This document shows, in pieces, positions 62,347-64,000 of a DNA stretch of 64,000 nt. This DNA comes from Gemmatimonadales bacterium UBA7889 (GTDB taxonomy: Bacteria > Gemmatimonadota > Gemmatimonadetes > Longimicrobiales > Gaopeijiaceae), in the NCBI GenBank assembly GCA_002501085.1, contig DLRL01000037.1, forward strand, positions 16,995 to 80,994. The letters run 5' to 3'. The notes beneath the pieces were generated by a model. That model ran no database searches and was not told where the DNA came from. It saw nothing but the letters and a program-made list of their open reading frames with translations. Numbering within the stretch: position 1 is the stretch's first letter; each line of letters opens with the position of its first letter. Made by a program: the position numbers and the translations under genes.

Positions 62347-63465
62347 CTAGAGTGGGCGCTTTTCAAGGCCAATAAGAACCCCTCCCTCTGAAAAGCCATC
62401 ATACAGTGCCTTTTCTGGGGCGGGCACGAGATCTCGAGATTTGAGTGCATCTTCAATTGCCTGATCAATCGCTCTTATAACTTCTAGTTCGGTGGCCTCC
62501 AGGCTAGCGACTGTGATTCCTTCACCTGTCATGTAGCCTTCGAATAAACCTATCGGATCACGTCGCCCCCATTCTTCGAACAATTCTGCTGGAAATGTCT
62601 CTCTCGCTTCCTGCTCGTCATGCGTTGCATGTCCTCCCATGCGGAAAGTATCTGCAACGATTGCTGCGGGACCCTTACCTGCCCGGCATTTATCTACGGC
62701 GAGACGAACCGTAGAAAACACATCTAAGACATTGTTGCCATCACATACCTGCGGCTCAATTCCATACATAGCCGGCCAGTCATGGAGGTTGCCGGCGCCG
62801 TGTTGGTCTACCCGGGTTCCAAGTGCGATCTGATTATTTTGGATGATGAAGATTGCTGGAAGGTTCTGGACCGCTGCTAGATTCATCCCTTCATGGCATG
62901 CAGCGGTCTTGGTGGCTCCATCTCCGACCCAAGTGAGGGCGACACGGGCTTCTCCGCGGTTGCGGAACGCCATGGCAGCACCCGTGACAATGCTCACACT
63001 GGTTCCCATATGGCTAATGGGCTGAAGAATCCCGTTCTCCAGATTTCCTATATGCAGGTCTCTGCCCCCGCTGGGAGAGTCCGACGTGGCTACATATCCT
63101 CGGAACATATCTGCCAAGGGCATGCCCATCATGTGGAGTGCTCCAGCGTTCCGAATCATCGGGCTCACGACGTCAATTTCAGTGTCTAGGGCCCTCACTG
63201 CACCCACGGTAACAGCTTCTTCGCCGGTTCCGAGCCAAGCTTTTGAAATAATGCCAGTTCTTACCCAACGCTTGAGTCCGATATCATGGAGTCGTGTCCG
63301 CAGCAGGTCACGATAGATCAAAAGCAAGTCATCTTTACTGAGATTCTTAATAATCTCACTCCGACCAGGATGCTCGGCGAGTGATTGCTTGAACGACTTT
63401 ATAAGATCGGGGTCCGGTGTCCAGTTCAGGTATTCCGGAGGGTCAAAAGCCTTGTAACGCTTCAT
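62347..63465 (-). CDS. Thiamine-diphosphate-dependent dehydrogenase E1 component alpha subunit
   Basis: Alpha subunit of a pyruvate or branched-chain 2-oxoacid dehydrogenase E1 heterotetramer, 372 residues. The thiamine-binding motif GDG...NN is visible as WVGDGATKTAACHEGMNLAA followed by IIQNNQIALGTR. Other landmarks are GTGEEAVTVGAVRAL, HIGNLENGILQPISHMGTSV (one short stretch) and the phosphorylation-loop region FRMGGHATHDEQEAR. The form resembles acetoin/2-oxoisovalerate E1 alpha. No E1 beta gene is adjacent, which is unusual. ATG 63465 is chosen over a TTG at 63480. Confidence 0.87.
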   Translation of the reverse strand: MKRYKAFDPPEYLNWTPDPDLIKSFKQSLAEHPGRSEIIKNLSKDDLLLIYRDLLRTRLHDIGLKRWVRTGIISKAWLGTGEEAVTVGAVRALDTEIDVVSPMIRNAGALHMMGMPLADMFRGYVATSDSPSGGRDLHIGNLENGILQPISHMGTSVSIVTGAAMAFRNRGEARVALTWVGDGATKTAACHEGMNLAAVQNLPAIFIIQNNQIALGTRVDQHGAGNLHDWPAMYGIEPQVCDGNNVLDVFSTVRLAVDKCRAGKGPAAIVADTFRMGGHATHDEQEARETFPAELFEEWGRRDPIGLFEGYMTGEGITVASLEATELEVIRAIDQAIEDALKSRDLVPAPEKALYDGFSEGGVLIGLEKRPL

Positions 63466-63566
63466 GTATTCAATGTACAACTAGCTAGGGACTGCGAAAC
63501 GGTAGGGTACCGGAAAATTTGGCCCCCTAGCCGTATAGGGTGATTACGGATGCGTTGCAGCGAGAG

Positions 63567-64000
63567 ATGGCTCGAGTGAGATTGGTGCGTCATCCTACCT
63601 GCAAGCTTGTTAGTGAGTTGATTTGTGTGACAAACCCTAAGAATCATGGACGCGTCAAGGCTATTGTGGCGCTGCGCCTCCTAGAGGTCGTCCGCGAGAG
63701 AGATCTACCGGCCGAGCTTTTGGAACAAGAGAACCCGGCACGGACTATCCCACGCCGACTTGGTCTAAGTGATGTAATAGATCGTCAAATTCGTGCATAT
63801 AAAGATGATGTCCGGAAAGGAGTTCATCTCACGGACCAAGGGATAAGAGATCTTTTTACACTCGTGAATAGAAGACCCGATAGTGATGAGATTTTCTCAG
63901 ACACCGGACGTGAGATAGTCAACGTCTATTTCCCCTTTCGGTGGGGGCAGATCTTTCCTGAGTCTATCCAGTACATGTTCGCTCGCACTTATTTGGCTCG
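63567..64000 (+). CDS. Unidentified protein, truncated by the window edge
   Basis: An open frame runs without a stop from an ATG at 63567 (or an upstream GTG at 63540) to the right edge. It encodes at least 144 residues. The visible part starts with a basic stretch (MARVRLVRHPTCKLVSELI), then contains helices and ends with VYFPFRWGQIFPESIQYMFARTY. I do not recognise the family. It is divergent from the E1 alpha gene, with only about 100 bp between starts, so both may use one promoter region. Its complete sequence lies outside this window. Confidence 0.55.
   Translation, partial: MARVRLVRHPTCKLVSELICVTNPKNHGRVKAIVALRLLEVVRERDLPAELLEQENPARTIPRRLGLSDVIDRQIRAYKDDVRKGVHLTDQGIRDLFTLVNRRPDSDEIFSDTGREIVNVYFPFRWGQIFPESIQYMFARTYLA

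Overview
The window is a bacterial chromosomal segment, densely packed with mostly housekeeping and catabolic genes. It has no rRNA, tRNA, CRISPR array, insertion sequence or prophage that I could find. The cell is Gram-negative: there is a BamA/Omp85-type outer-membrane protein, several lipoproteins, a periplasmic lytic transglycosylase, an ExbB/TolQ-type protein and Tat export. The complete alternative complex III operon, the DUF2723 membrane protein, two primary-like sigma factors and many secreted peptidases ending their signal peptides in AQ suggest a Gemmatimonadota-like or other FCB-group heterotroph. That placement is an inference from gene content, not from a phylogenetic marker. ATG/GTG/TTG starts and ATGA or TGATG overlaps are common.

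Layout. 132-7721 (+): alternative complex III actABCDEF, the quinol-oxidising respiratory complex. 7797-9606 (-): tatA, trmJ, hisN. 9914-14834 (+): gcvH, gcvP, a UPF0173 hydrolase and a LipM-like octanoyltransferase, which together form a glycine-cleavage and lipoylation neighbourhood. 14874-15750 (+): an isolated exbB/tolQ gene with its own promoter and a very strong terminator. 15824-21340 (+): lytic transglycosylase, cold-shock protein, DNA polymerase I. 21539-24417 (-): sigma factor and an outer-membrane barrel protein. 24527-28485 (+): malic enzyme-phosphotransacetylase fusion and ATP-type PEP carboxykinase, the malate/oxaloacetate node.

28651-41203 (+) is a long co-directional scavenging block: M24 peptidase, MATE pump, EVE protein, P1/DmpA peptidase, M28 peptidase, methylmalonate-semialdehyde-type dehydrogenase, class III aminotransferase, a 50-residue membrane peptide, a sodium:solute symporter and a lipoprotein amidohydrolase. 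Several members fit one pathway for peptides containing beta-amino acids. 41238-44616 (+): HD phosphohydrolase, a second sigma factor, RsgA. 44663-48301 (-): a four-gene operon of an unknown lipoprotein plus BtuF/BtuC/BtuD-type importer genes.

48519-51116 (+) is the most unusual gene: one polypeptide joining an SbcD/Mre11-like phosphoesterase to a miniature SbcC/Rad50-like ATPase with a CPLC zinc hook. Both halves carry altered catalytic motifs. 51250-53957 holds RidA, a sarcosine-oxidase-like flavoenzyme and an ornithine-cyclodeaminase-family protein, together suited to imine handling. 53981-58447 (-): DUF2723 protein and a lone hydantoinase A subunit. The hydantoinase start codon overlaps that of the divergent trpE (58446-59936). 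59950-63465 (-): M20 dipeptidase, small membrane protein, coiled-coil protein and an orphan dehydrogenase E1 alpha. An unidentified partial gene runs off the right edge.
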